Positions 1 to 8,493 of a stretch of 64,000 bases of DNA are shown piece by piece. The notes under the pieces were generated by a model. It saw only the letters and a list, made by a program, of their open reading frames with translations. It had not been told where the DNA came from and ran no database searches. The DNA is from CAZJYC01 sp964550165. Its GTDB lineage: Bacteria; Acidobacteriota; Aminicenantia; Aminicenantales; Aminicenantaceae. The number at the start of each line of letters is the position of its first letter. Positions within the stretch are counted from its first letter, which is position 1. The position numbers and the translations under genes are program-made. The stretch spans positions 1 to 64,000 of the forward strand of contig CAZJYC010000001.1 in assembly GCA_964550165.1 (NCBI GenBank), written 5' to 3'.

Positions 1-1083
1 GGGTGGAGGCGGAGGCGGCAGCGTCTCAAACAGAGGTTGCTCGGCTATGATTTTCATGTAGCCGGGATAAGGCTTACAGGCCAGCCAGTCGATGAGGATG
101 ACCCCGGCCAAAACAGCCAAAAAGAAAACCATACTCAGAACTGGACTTCTCTGTAACTTTTCTCGGCCTTTGGCGCGGACTGCTGCTACCAAGGCGGGTA
201 AAAGAGCCAAGGCGCCACCAACATAAAAAAGCAGCGCCAGCTGGCCCAACTTAGCTGGCGGCTCGCCGCCCTTGCCGGTAATGCCGACTCTCATGAAGTA
301 GCTTATCAGATAAGCTGATGAAACTGCCGCTGCAGCGGCTAAAAAGGAGAGCCCGGCAGCGGCTGAGGAAGCAGCACCCTTCTCAAGGCCGCCAGCCCAG
401 CTAGCCAGGCCAACAAGCGCCAGGACGATTACCGCGAACGGAATCAAAAGCAAGGTTTCGTAATTGATCAAGACCCAGAAAACTGAAAATAAAAGTAGGG
501 GCAAGCCACAGGCCATGGCCAAAAAAAGCCAGGAGAGGCGGCGCTCTTCATCCTTTCTGACCAATGCCAAAAGGATAAGTCCAACAGAAACTGAGAGCAA
601 CACCAGGCAGGATATGAAGGCACCAAACAGCCTCCAGGCTTCCGATTCTGCAAGTCCAGCAGCCACCGGCGCTACTGGCGCGCCTGTGATTTCCGCTGCC
701 CTTTTTACATAAGCAATGCCCAGCCTGGTCAGGGCAGCGCCTGCCAGCCAAGGTAAAGCGGCAGCAGCTATCGGCAGTACCACATTTATACGCTTGCCCA
801 GTCCTCGCAACACCATCAAGGCCACACATGAAACGAGCGCCAACTCCACTGCAAAAACAAAGAGCAGCAAGTGCATCTTGGGGACATAGGCGATGAATTC
901 TTTCAGGCTGAACCTGACACCCAGCGCTCCGCCGCTGCTATTCATGACCAAGAACCAGATCACAAAGGCTATCATCGCTCCGAGTATCGGCAGCAAGCCT
1001 ACCAGGATCGTGATAAAGATGTTAGCCTTGGGGATTGGCGAAATGCTTCCGATTTTTTCCTGGGAAAAAGGGTTTCCGTTCAT
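1..1083 (-). CDS. Polytopic membrane protein of unknown function, 3' end beyond the window
   Basis: The minus strand is open without a stop from an ATG at 1083 to the window edge, giving 361 visible residues. An AGGAG ribosome-binding site lies about 8 nt upstream of this ATG. The protein has roughly nine hydrophobic segments of 18-25 residues, starting near residue 22 and ending near residue 335. It then ends in a short hydrophilic stretch and a run of six prolines at the edge. Proline-rich tails after membrane segments occur in TonB-like energy transducers, but nothing seen here proves that role. I recognise no family motif. The base composition is richer in G+C and alanine codons than the following genes. 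The function is unknown; that this is a real gene is well supported by the long uninterrupted frame and the start signal. Confidence 0.65.
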   Translation of the reverse strand, partial: MNGNPFSQEKIGSISPIPKANIFITILVGLLPILGAMIAFVIWFLVMNSSGGALGVRFSLKEFIAYVPKMHLLLFVFAVELALVSCVALMVLRGLGKRINVVLPIAAAALPWLAGAALTRLGIAYVKRAAEITGAPVAPVAAGLAESEAWRLFGAFISCLVLLSVSVGLILLALVRKDEERRLSWLFLAMACGLPLLLFSVFWVLINYETLLLIPFAVIVLALVGLASWAGGLEKGAASSAAAGLSFLAAAAAVSSAYLISYFMRVGITGKGGEPPAKLGQLALLFYVGGALALLPALVAAVRAKGREKLQRSPVLSMVFFLAVLAGVILIDWLACKPYPGYMKIIAEQPLFETLPPPPPP

Positions 1084-1271
1084 TCCATCTTCTCCTTTTT
1101 GAAATTTTTCAAAAACTTATCGCCTATTCGACACCGATAGAAATATAAAATGAAAAGCATCTTAGAAAAAATCAGCAGAGTAAGATTAAACTTCATGCCC
1201 GGCTCTATTTAAATAGGAGATAATTTCCTTCCGGATATTCCGTATCCGACCTGACTCTGCCGGGGAATAGG

Positions 1272-1745
1272 CTAATATGTGCTCGAACCTGTAGCCAAGA
1301 AAATAAAGACCATGATAAGACCGATGCCCATAAGAACGAATCCGACAATGAAGAGAACTTTTTGGATGTAAAAGCACCGGCCTGCGCGTTCAAGCCCGAG
1401 ATAGAGTTCGGAAAAGTTTTTTGTGGCGGCGTATGCCCTGAGGGCCTCAGCTCCTTCGCGAAGACGGATCCCCATAAATATGATTGGCACTCCGATAAGC
1501 GCATAGATGATCCCAAAACATATAATAATGCCATAGATAATGGATACTACTCCCACAAATTTCATATCTCCTGTGATCTTGGCGATCATCGACTGAAAAA
1601 GAGGATCATCGGCCGACCCTGGCGCCTTGATTCCGACACGTGGAGCAGAGAAAGGCGCAGCTTGATCTCCTGTCAAGAGGTTTCCGCACTGGCTACAGCG
1701 GACAGCATTGTCGGGATTTTGCGCTCCGCACTTTGTGCAATACAT
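1272..1745 (-). CDS. Zinc-ribbon membrane protein (DUF5362-like)
   Basis: The 157-residue product begins with a zinc ribbon: CTKC at residues 3-6 and CSQC at 17-20. A short polar linker follows, then two hydrophobic segments (about residues 64-92 and 127-150) separated by a helical stretch. This layout, an N-terminal zinc ribbon plus a small two-helix membrane domain, matches the DUF5362-type proteins I know. A strong AAGGAGG precedes the ATG. It lies about 190 bp from the membrane protein at 1083, transcribed in the same direction. Its role is not known; such proteins are usually annotated only by the ribbon. Confidence 0.75.
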   Translation of the reverse strand: MYCTKCGAQNPDNAVRCSQCGNLLTGDQAAPFSAPRVGIKAPGSADDPLFQSMIAKITGDMKFVGVVSIIYGIIICFGIIYALIGVPIIFMGIRLREGAEALRAYAATKNFSELYLGLERAGRCFYIQKVLFIVGFVLMGIGLIMVFIFLATGSSTY

Positions 1746-2213
1746 ATCAAACCTCCTTTTTTAAAGTCTTGTTTGATCTCCCCAGAAAATTTTTCTTTTT
1801 ACAGCACCTCCTGCAGCTCTCTCAACAAACGTGCAAATCATCTTGGATAAAGCAGAAAATGTCAAGAAGATCGTTATAATCCACAATATATGAGCGCGAT
1901 GGAGTGCCGGCTGAATGAGCATTCAGGCACCGATTTTACCTCCTCCCGCCGATTTATGGGAATTTGGTTTTCGGCTCCGCTAGCTGCGGCCACATTTTCG
2001 CCTCCATTATCCCCTCCAACCATGGTGAGGATCCATAGCTTGAGACATCAAACAATGTCAATGACTGCTTTGGTGAGAAGGGAAGCGTCGCAAGAAACGG
2101 CCTGAGGCCGGAAAGCGCTCGAAATAATATAACAACAGCCGTTGACGGCTAAGACGAAACTGAGGCAACTCGTGTTGTCTAAATAAAACGCTAGGTCCAG
2201 CTAGCATGCAGGC
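1746..2213. other. Intergenic stretch without a recognisable gene
   Basis: About 470 bp between the zinc-ribbon gene and the end of threonine aldolase. Short open frames here have no start signals and no recognisable product. A small perfect hairpin (AGCCGT / ACGGCT) lies near 2139-2152, but no T-run follows it on either strand, so I do not call it a terminator. Confidence 0.4.
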
Positions 2214-3245
2214 TCAATGGAGTATTTTGCGGAAGGCGGTGATGGCTCTTTCGATGTCCTCATCGCCGATATCTTTGTGAGTGACAAAGCGAATCCCGCC
2301 TGTTGCCGCCAAGGCTAGAACTTTCTCCTCTTTCAGCCTGGCCAAGAACTCTGGAATAGAGAGCTTCGGGTGATGAAAATCGAAGATGATGATGTTGGTT
2401 TGTACAAACTCGGGATTGAGCTTTATCCCATGAAGCTCGGCTATAGCCAAGGCCAATCGCTTGGCCCTCTCATGGTCTTCCTTGAGCCTTTCGACCATCT
2501 CTGTCAGGGCGATAATACCCGGCGCTGCCAGGATGCCGACTTGCCTCATCCCTCCTCCCAACGCTTTTCTCACCCGGCGGGCGTAATCGATAAAGTCTTT
2601 TTTCCCGACGAGCATCGAACCGACAGGAGCCGAAAGTCCTTTGGATAGACAGAACATCAGCGAATCCCCGATAGCCGCGTATTCCTTGACAGGAATGCCA
2701 GAGGCAATACTCGCGTTGAAAATGCGCGCGCCGTCAAAATGAACCTTTATCCCGTGCCCGTCGGCGATTTCTCGCAGAGCCTTGAGATTATCGATGGGAA
2801 CGACGGCTCCGCTCCAATTGTTATGCGTGTTTTCGACGCAGATCAGGGAAGTTCTTGGGATGTGGACAGAAGGCTTTCTGATCTTTTTTTCCACCTCTTC
2901 CGGGTCCATCGCTCCCCTCTTCGACGGGAGCGGACGTGGCGTCACCCTCGAGATGAAGGTCATGTGCGTTGATTCCATATTGTAGATATGAGAACGGTCT
3001 TCGATGATGACCTCTTCCAGTTCTCTGGTCCAGACCTTGATAGCGACGGAGTTCCCCATCGTCCCCGAAGGAACGAACAATCCAGCCTCTTTGCCCATGA
3101 TCTCTGCAGCCAGGGATTCCAGCTTCTGGACAGTCGGGTCATCCCCCAGGACATCATCCCCGACCACAGCTTCGGCCATGGCCCGCCTCATCTTTTCAGT
3201 AGGGCGAGTGACCGTATCGCTCCGAAAATCAGAAAATTCTTCCAT
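2214..3245 (-). CDS. ltaE: Low-specificity L-threonine aldolase
   Basis: A PLP-dependent fold-type I enzyme that cleaves L-threonine or L-allo-threonine to glycine and acetaldehyde. The product starts with the family N-terminus (DFRSDTVTRPT). It carries the phosphate- and ring-binding segments ending in the FDGAR motif, and the lysine that would bind PLP in the SKGLSAPVGSM motif. I chose the ATG at 3245, which gives 343 residues, the usual family length, and has GGAGAAAG just upstream. An upstream in-frame ATG at 3317 would add 24 residues with no family counterpart. The gene is monocistronic and divergent from the PASTA gene. Confidence 0.9.
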   Translation of the reverse strand: MEEFSDFRSDTVTRPTEKMRRAMAEAVVGDDVLGDDPTVQKLESLAAEIMGKEAGLFVPSGTMGNSVAIKVWTRELEEVIIEDRSHIYNMESTHMTFISRVTPRPLPSKRGAMDPEEVEKKIRKPSVHIPRTSLICVENTHNNWSGAVVPIDNLKALREIADGHGIKVHFDGARIFNASIASGIPVKEYAAIGDSLMFCLSKGLSAPVGSMLVGKKDFIDYARRVRKALGGGMRQVGILAAPGIIALTEMVERLKEDHERAKRLALAIAELHGIKLNPEFVQTNIIIFDFHHPKLSIPEFLARLKEEKVLALAATGGIRFVTHKDIGDEDIERAITAFRKILH

Positions 3246-3365
3246 GACTTTCTCCGTTCTTCGCGAATCATTATAAAAAAAATCTATTCTCTCGGCAACA
3301 AAACAAAGAATCTTCATACAATTTCCCTCAAACTGTTTATCGCATTCCCGAAATTGTCCGGCTAA

Positions 3366-3421
3366 AAAAAGGACGGCTTTCTTTGGCTGGAGAAAATAAC
3401 TAAAACGGAATCGTCCTTTTT
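3366..3421. other. Inverted repeat in the divergent ltaE/PASTA intergenic region
   Basis: AAAAAGGACG at 3366-3375 is perfectly complementary to CGTCCTTTTT at 3412-3421, with a 36-nt loop. It lies just upstream of the candidate PASTA-gene promoter and between two divergent genes, where a terminator has no obvious use. It could be an operator or a fortuitous repeat. Confidence 0.3.
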
Positions 3422-3439
3422 AAGGAAACTTTTTCAACA

Positions 3440-3468
3440 TTTACTTGGTTATAAATCTGTGGTATAGA
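3440..3468 (+). promoter_or_regulatory. Candidate sigma70-like promoter of the PASTA gene
   Basis: TTTACT and TATAGA are separated by 17 nt, about 33 bp upstream of the PASTA-protein ATG. The -35 match is weak and the -10 match is fair. Confidence 0.4.
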
Positions 3469-3500
3469 TTAAAAGGATTTATCTCTTGTGAATTCAAACC

Positions 3501-4217
3501 ATGGCATCGAATAAATTTTCTTACCTCCTGCTCTTTACATTGGTTTTCTTCAACATTCTCTTTGCCAGCGCCATCATATCCTACCGCACCGTCTTGAAGG
3601 GAGAAATGGTTACCCTTCCCAACCTTATCGGAAAAACTCTGGATGAGGCCAGAGCTGAACTGGCAAAAAGGAGATTATCCGTTATCAACGGAGGAGAGCG
3701 CTTCGACAGCCGCTGGGAACGAGGAAAAATCATCCATCAAGACCCTTCTCAGGGTTCAAAATTAAAAATTAACAAATCCGTTAAAGTCATCATGAGCGCT
3801 GGGACAGAGAAAGTCATGGTCCCGCAGTTTATCGGAAAAAACTTCCAGGCTGCGAATGAGATTCTAAGCGAAGCCGGTCTGGTCAAAGGCAAAATATCTC
3901 AGGTGCACACATCCAAATACGCTGCAGGAAAAATCCTGGCACAAAATCCACTGGACTCTCAAGAAGTGGCAAGGAACACTCCTGTGAGTCTCCTCGTCAG
4001 CCAAGGAGAAAGAGAACAGAGATACCTCATGCTTGACCTCATCGGAAAACGGGCCGATCGTGTCATCGCCAAATTGAGAGAATTGAATTTCAGGGTTGAA
4101 GATGCCCGTCCAACCTACTATCCTGGACTTGATCCTGGAATCATCATCAAGCAATTTCCCCCTCATGGCTTCATGATCCAAAAGAATTACCCCATAACTC
4201 TGGAGGTGAGCAAGTAA
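3501..4217 (+). CDS. Membrane-anchored triple-PASTA protein
   Basis: The 238-residue product has one N-terminal transmembrane helix (about residues 7-27) followed by three PASTA repeats at roughly 36-102, 103-171 and 172-238. Each repeat begins with a VxxPxLIGK/MLDLIGK-type strand and contains the A...L...G pattern of the fold. PASTA domains bind peptidoglycan fragments or beta-lactams and are normally tails of Ser/Thr kinases or PBPs. Here they stand alone on a membrane anchor with no kinase or transpeptidase domain. The gene leads a run of plus-strand envelope genes (SDR, bamD, beta-barrel), which suggests an envelope role. Binding to peptidoglycan is inference from the fold. Confidence 0.85.
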   Translation: MASNKFSYLLLFTLVFFNILFASAIISYRTVLKGEMVTLPNLIGKTLDEARAELAKRRLSVINGGERFDSRWERGKIIHQDPSQGSKLKINKSVKVIMSAGTEKVMVPQFIGKNFQAANEILSEAGLVKGKISQVHTSKYAAGKILAQNPLDSQEVARNTPVSLLVSQGEREQRYLMLDLIGKRADRVIAKLRELNFRVEDARPTYYPGLDPGIIIKQFPPHGFMIQKNYPITLEVSK

Positions 4218-4271
4218 TTTTTGGGATGCTTCGACCGAGATACCCCATAACATAAGAGACATCAAGCCATC

Positions 4272-5216
4272 ATGACCTGTTTAGTGACGGGAGCGGCAGG
4301 ATTTATAGGTTCCCATCTTTGCCACATGCTCCTCCAAGAGGGATTCGAAGTTGTCGGAGTTGACTCCTTCACGGATTTTTACCCTCGCTGGATGAAAGAA
4401 CTCAACATCCAGCCGCTGCGGAAGGCAAAAAAATTTAAGCTCATGACAGAGGATTTGAACGATTTGGATTTAAGGAAAATCTTATCAAAAATAGATTTTA
4501 TCTTTCACCATGCAGCCCAGCCCGGTGTCAGAGCCAGCTGGGGCAATAATTTCTGCATTTATACCAAAAACAATGTTGAAGCGACCCAGAAATTGCTGGA
4601 AGCTGCAAGGGACACCAATCCAAAAAAATTCGTCTATGCTTCATCTTCCTCTGTCTATGGCTCGTGTCCGGAGCTGCCCATGTCCGAGACAAGTCCACTT
4701 CATCCTTTTTCTCCTTATGGCGTAACCAAGCTTGCTGCTGAACATCTCTGTGCGCTCTATCACAAAAACTACGGTGTTCCTGCCATTTCCTTGAGATTTT
4801 TCACGGTCTACGGCCCGGGACAGCGGCCGGATATGGCTTTTCACAAATTTCTCAAAGCCGCAGTCAAAAGCAAGCCAATCACTGTTTATGGGGATGGGAA
4901 GCAGACAAGAGATTTCACCTATATCAGCGATATCGCTGAAGCCAATCTGGCCTGCCTGGAAAAAGGAAAAGCGGGTGAAATATACAATGTCGGAGGCGGG
5001 AGCCGGAAGACATTAGAGGAAATTTTTCCAATTCTGGAATCTATCTGCCAAAAAAAAATAGAGGTAAAACAGGAAGACACCCAAAAAGGCGATGTCCTTC
5101 ATACTTATGCCAACATTGGAAAGGCAAGCAGAGACCTGGATTATTCGCCTCAAACACAGCTTTATGACGGACTCAAAGAAGAATGGCTATGGATCAAAAA
5201 AATCTATTCTTCTTAG
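4272..5216 (+). CDS. NAD-dependent sugar-nucleotide epimerase/dehydratase (extended SDR)
   Basis: A 314-residue extended short-chain dehydrogenase. The Rossmann nucleotide-binding motif TGAAGFIGSH is at residues 6-15. The catalytic serine region is ASSSSVYG and the YxxxK pair is in SPYGVTKLAAEH. The LRFFTVYGPGQRPDMA segment is typical of UDP-glucuronate/UDP-glucose 4-epimerases. The substrate cannot be fixed from sequence; UDP-glucuronate 4-epimerase is the closest guess. It sits 55 bp after the PASTA gene and 30 bp before bamD, probably one transcript, consistent with making a cell-surface sugar. Confidence 0.85.
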   Translation: MTCLVTGAAGFIGSHLCHMLLQEGFEVVGVDSFTDFYPRWMKELNIQPLRKAKKFKLMTEDLNDLDLRKILSKIDFIFHHAAQPGVRASWGNNFCIYTKNNVEATQKLLEAARDTNPKKFVYASSSSVYGSCPELPMSETSPLHPFSPYGVTKLAAEHLCALYHKNYGVPAISLRFFTVYGPGQRPDMAFHKFLKAAVKSKPITVYGDGKQTRDFTYISDIAEANLACLEKGKAGEIYNVGGGSRKTLEEIFPILESICQKKIEVKQEDTQKGDVLHTYANIGKASRDLDYSPQTQLYDGLKEEWLWIKKIYSS

Positions 5217-5246
5217 GAATAAAACCTTTATGATAAAGGGAATGAT

Positions 5247-6029
5247 ATGATGAAAAAAACGACGCTTATTCTCATTCTCATGCTATTGACTCTCTTGATT
5301 AGCCCCGGCTGCAGGGGAAAGAAAACAGAGATTGCGCCTGACGTGGCCTCATCCGATGAGGTCTTGTTCAAGACGGGGGAGAAATATGTCAAAAAAGACC
5401 CCGAAAGGGCCCGCCTCTATTTTAGACAGGTCATCGATTCCTTTCCCAAGAGCTTTTACGCCCAGCAGGCCAAACTGGCCATTGCTGACTCATACTTTCG
5501 AAAAGGAGACGAGGGGAACATGATTCTTGCCGCTTCAGAATACAGAGAGTTCATCTCCCTCTTCCCTTTCAGCCCTTCTGCGCCCTACGCCCAGTACCAG
5601 ATTGCCATGACCTATTTTAGAAAGTCTTTAAAGCCGGGCAGGGACCCGACGAAGACAAAACTGGCTCTGGAAGAATTCAGAAAAGTCGTGACGAACTATC
5701 CACTTACCGAAGAAGCCAAAACGGCTCGTGAAAAAATTTTGGAGTGTGAGGAAAAACTCGCCGAACACACCTTCCATATCGGAAAGCTTTATTATACGAC
5801 AAAGGCCTATAAGGCCTCGACAGGACGGTTGCTCGAGATTCTGAACAATTTTCCCAATTTTTCAGAGATGGATAAAGTGTATTTCTATTTGGGCGATTCT
5901 TATTTCAAATGGAAAAAAGCGGAACAGGCCGTCCCCTACTTCACCAAGTTGATCACGGATTATCCAAAAAGCAAATATGCGAAGAAAGCCAGAAAGAGAA
6001 TGGAAGAGATAGAGAAAAAAGAAAAATAA
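5247..6029 (+). CDS. bamD: Outer membrane assembly lipoprotein BamD
   Basis: The 260-residue lipoprotein has a hydrophobic signal ending in the lipobox LISPGC with the acylated cysteine at residue 22. Tetratricopeptide-like repeats fill the mature part: an N-terminal set with the family pattern of a YFRQVIDSFPKSFYAQQA helix pair, and a C-terminal set ending near YPKSKYAKKA. Length and repeat spacing match BamD, the essential lipoprotein partner of BamA in inserting beta-barrel proteins. The next gene encodes a likely beta-barrel. The start is one of two adjacent ATG codons after GGGAATG; either gives the same mature protein. Confidence 0.88.
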   Translation: MMKKTTLILILMLLTLLISPGCRGKKTEIAPDVASSDEVLFKTGEKYVKKDPERARLYFRQVIDSFPKSFYAQQAKLAIADSYFRKGDEGNMILAASEYREFISLFPFSPSAPYAQYQIAMTYFRKSLKPGRDPTKTKLALEEFRKVVTNYPLTEEAKTAREKILECEEKLAEHTFHIGKLYYTTKAYKASTGRLLEILNNFPNFSEMDKVYFYLGDSYFKWKKAEQAVPYFTKLITDYPKSKYAKKARKRMEEIEKKEK

Positions 6030-6074
6030 ATTTAAAGAAGAATTATCGTATAATTATAAAAAGAGGAGGCCCAA

Positions 6075-6857
6075 TTGAAAAAAACGGGATGTGTTCTCAT
6101 AGTCTTTTTTCTGGCTTTAACTTCAGCTCGCCTCTCTTCAGCCCAGTATTCAGAAGAAAGTCTGTTTCAGGATAGGGCCATCAAAGCGGGGCTTGGTTTT
6201 GAATATTTCTCGCGGACGATAGGCTGGGATGAAATTTATAAATCGAGTCTCAAGTCCTTGCTTTACACCTTGAATCTGGAATTTGAATCTCAGGAAGGAC
6301 TTTTTTTCAACATTGTCTTGGGCTACTCCCCTTCCAATTTTTACGACCTTGTGTTCAGAGAGCTCCCGTTCTCTTTGAAAATCTCAGAAGAAACAAAAAT
6401 CGTTAAAGGAATTGTATTTGGCGGCGATATCCAAAAAAGCCTTATTTCCAATCCCAATCTGGAGATCGCTGGCCTTGGTCAATTTTTATACTACTTGGGC
6501 AAAACACAGTCATGGGAGATTCCAGATTTAGCTGTTCCAGGGACGGCAAAGGGGAGACCCATCTGGGTGAGAGCTTCGGTTGGCCCCGCCTTCATCTACC
6601 GGGGGTTCGACTCTTTCTCGCCCTACCTTTACCTCAGCTTCAACAAGCTCTGGGGAACTTTTAAAGTCAAAGAAACAGTCGAAGATTTGGAGGCAACCGA
6701 AAAGCAGAGATTCTCAGCCAAGAGCTCTTTCTGTGCCTCCCTTGGATTCAATTATGTATGGACATCAACCTTAAGCCTCAAAGGAGAGGCGAGTTTTATG
6801 CCTTACAAAAAAGGAGCTGATACAGGGTTTATGATCAAGCTTTTTTATTCTTTTTGA
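6075..6857 (+). CDS. Exported protein, probable outer-membrane beta-barrel
   Basis: The 260-residue product begins with a TTG codon preceded by GAGGAGG 6-7 nt upstream. It has a cleavable-looking signal peptide ending in SSAQ near residue 24. The mature part alternates hydrophobic and polar residues in strand-length stretches (for example FFNIVLGYSP, PYLYLSFNKLW, LKGEASFMPY). It ends in phenylalanine (KLFYSF), the usual C-terminal signal for BamA-mediated insertion. I recognise no specific family. It directly follows bamD, 45 bp away, and precedes the subtilase by 16 bp, so the three are probably cotranscribed. Confidence 0.7.
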   Translation: MKKTGCVLIVFFLALTSARLSSAQYSEESLFQDRAIKAGLGFEYFSRTIGWDEIYKSSLKSLLYTLNLEFESQEGLFFNIVLGYSPSNFYDLVFRELPFSLKISEETKIVKGIVFGGDIQKSLISNPNLEIAGLGQFLYYLGKTQSWEIPDLAVPGTAKGRPIWVRASVGPAFIYRGFDSFSPYLYLSFNKLWGTFKVKETVEDLEATEKQRFSAKSSFCASLGFNYVWTSTLSLKGEASFMPYKKGADTGFMIKLFYSF

Positions 6858-6873
6858 TTATGCGGAGGATATC

Positions 6874-8493
6874 ATGAAAAAAGAAAAAATGGCCTTCACT
6901 TTTTTCATCATACCACTCTTTCTTTTCTCAACAAATTTTGAAATTCTGAAGTTTGAAAACGCCAAAAATCACGTTGCCTCTCGACTGACCATACAGTCCC
7001 GCACGCCGAGCCAGGCCGCTCCTTCCGTTGAGCGTTTGGCTGCGCCAGAAGAAGCGCTGGCCGAGATTTCTCTCGGGGAAATCATAAAACATTCCGGCCT
7101 CGAGAATCTTTTATCCAGGCTGCAGAAAAATGGATGGCTTAAAAATTCACAAAGGGATAAGCTTGCCTGGAAAAAAAGGCCGAGTTCCTCCCTGACTGAG
7201 GAGGAAATCATGAATCTTAACGACGGAAAAGCATTCCGCTCCGGCGGGCCGCGCTTCCGCCCGGATGAGCTCTTGGTGAAATTCAAATCGGTTATCCCCG
7301 ATGAGATGAAAGAAGCTGCCATCACGGCTTATAACGCTAAAAAACTGAAAAGAATCCCAGGGCTCGATATCTACCAGCTTCAAATTCCAGAAGGCACAAC
7401 CGTCGAGGAAATGCTTTATGCCTTGAGGCAAAATCCTGATGTCGAATATGCCGAGCCCAACTATATCCTCTATGCGACCGCTACACCCAACGACATCCTC
7501 TTCCGTTACCAGTACGCCCTCCACAATTCTGGCCAAGAAATCGGCTCCGGCGGTCCAAGAGGAACAGGGGGAGCCGATGTGAAAGCCGTAACCTCCTGGG
7601 AAGAGACAAAAGGCCTGGCAGAAGTGGTCATCGCCATCCTCGATACAGGCGTGGATATGGAGCACCCCGACCTGAAAAATAAAATCCACTCAAGAGGCTA
7701 CGATTTTGTGAACGATGACAGCGATGCCACAGACGACAACGCCCATGGAACTCATGTGGCCGGAATCGCGGCGGCAGACACCAACAACAGCGAGGGCATG
7801 GCCGGAGTTGCCTGGAACTGCAAAATTCTGCCGGTGAAAGTTCTGGATGAAGACGGCGGGGGTGACTACGCCGATGCCATCGATGGAATCCGCTGGGCTG
7901 CCGACAACGGCGCTGGCGTGATCAACATGAGCTTTGGCGGTGATTACCCGTCTTTGTCCTTAGAAAACGCCCTGAGATATGCTTTTGACAAAAAAGATGA
8001 TCAGGGAAATCCCCGCAACATCGTCATCGTCGCCGCTGCTGGCAACGAGGGCGGGGCTGTCCTCTATCCCGCTGCCTATGATGAGTACTGCCTGGCTGTG
8101 GCGGCAACAGATTATAACGATGAAAGGGTGACTTTCACCAATTCAGGAGGAGAGTGGGAATCCAACTTTGGGCCGGAAATTGACGTGGCAGCGCCGGGTC
8201 AAAGAGTTCTTGGTCCTGTTCCTACCTGGTGGGTCCCTCCTGAGTATCTCCCTTACGCCTGGGGTTATGGGACATCCGCCTCAGCTCCCCATGCGGCAGG
8301 CCTTGCCGCACTGATCAAAAGTATAAAACCCAATCTCACTGCAACAGATATCATGAGAGTCATTCGTTACTCCGCACAAGACGTCAACTCCGCGAGTTAT
8401 CCCAGACGGGATGACTTCCTCGGCTATGGCCGGATGAACATGGAGAACGCCCTTGTCCCCATCATCGTCACTCCCACAAATCAAAAGAAATGA
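6874..8493 (+). CDS. Secreted subtilisin-like serine peptidase (S8 family) with propeptide
   Basis: The 539-residue preproenzyme has a signal segment (about residues 1-25), a long propeptide and an S8 catalytic domain. The propeptide includes an inhibitor-like region from ELLVKF to EPNYIL (about 131-200) of the fervidolysin type. The catalytic triad is visible: Asp257 in AILDTG, His291 in HGTHVAG and Ser468 in GTSASAP. All three are intact, so an active extracellular or periplasmic protease is likely. There is no C-terminal sorting or PKD domain; the protein ends shortly after the catalytic domain. Its last four bases overlap the start of recN (ATGA), so translation of the two is probably coupled although their roles look unrelated. 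Confidence 0.92.
   Translation: MKKEKMAFTFFIIPLFLFSTNFEILKFENAKNHVASRLTIQSRTPSQAAPSVERLAAPEEALAEISLGEIIKHSGLENLLSRLQKNGWLKNSQRDKLAWKKRPSSSLTEEEIMNLNDGKAFRSGGPRFRPDELLVKFKSVIPDEMKEAAITAYNAKKLKRIPGLDIYQLQIPEGTTVEEMLYALRQNPDVEYAEPNYILYATATPNDILFRYQYALHNSGQEIGSGGPRGTGGADVKAVTSWEETKGLAEVVIAILDTGVDMEHPDLKNKIHSRGYDFVNDDSDATDDNAHGTHVAGIAAADTNNSEGMAGVAWNCKILPVKVLDEDGGGDYADAIDGIRWAADNGAGVINMSFGGDYPSLSLENALRYAFDKKDDQGNPRNIVIVAAAGNEGGAVLYPAAYDEYCLAVAATDYNDERVTFTNSGGEWESNFGPEIDVAAPGQRVLGPVPTWWVPPEYLPYAWGYGTSASAPHAAGLAALIKSIKPNLTATDIMRVIRYSAQDVNSASYPRRDDFLGYGRMNMENALVPIIVTPTNQKK

Noticed and set aside
1890..2105. 71-codon plus-strand frame before threonine aldolase
   Set aside because: Starts without a ribosome-binding site and encodes no recognisable pattern.
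3366..3421. Inverted repeat read as a rho-independent terminator
   Set aside because: The 36-nt loop is too long and it lies between two divergent genes, where no transcript needs ending.
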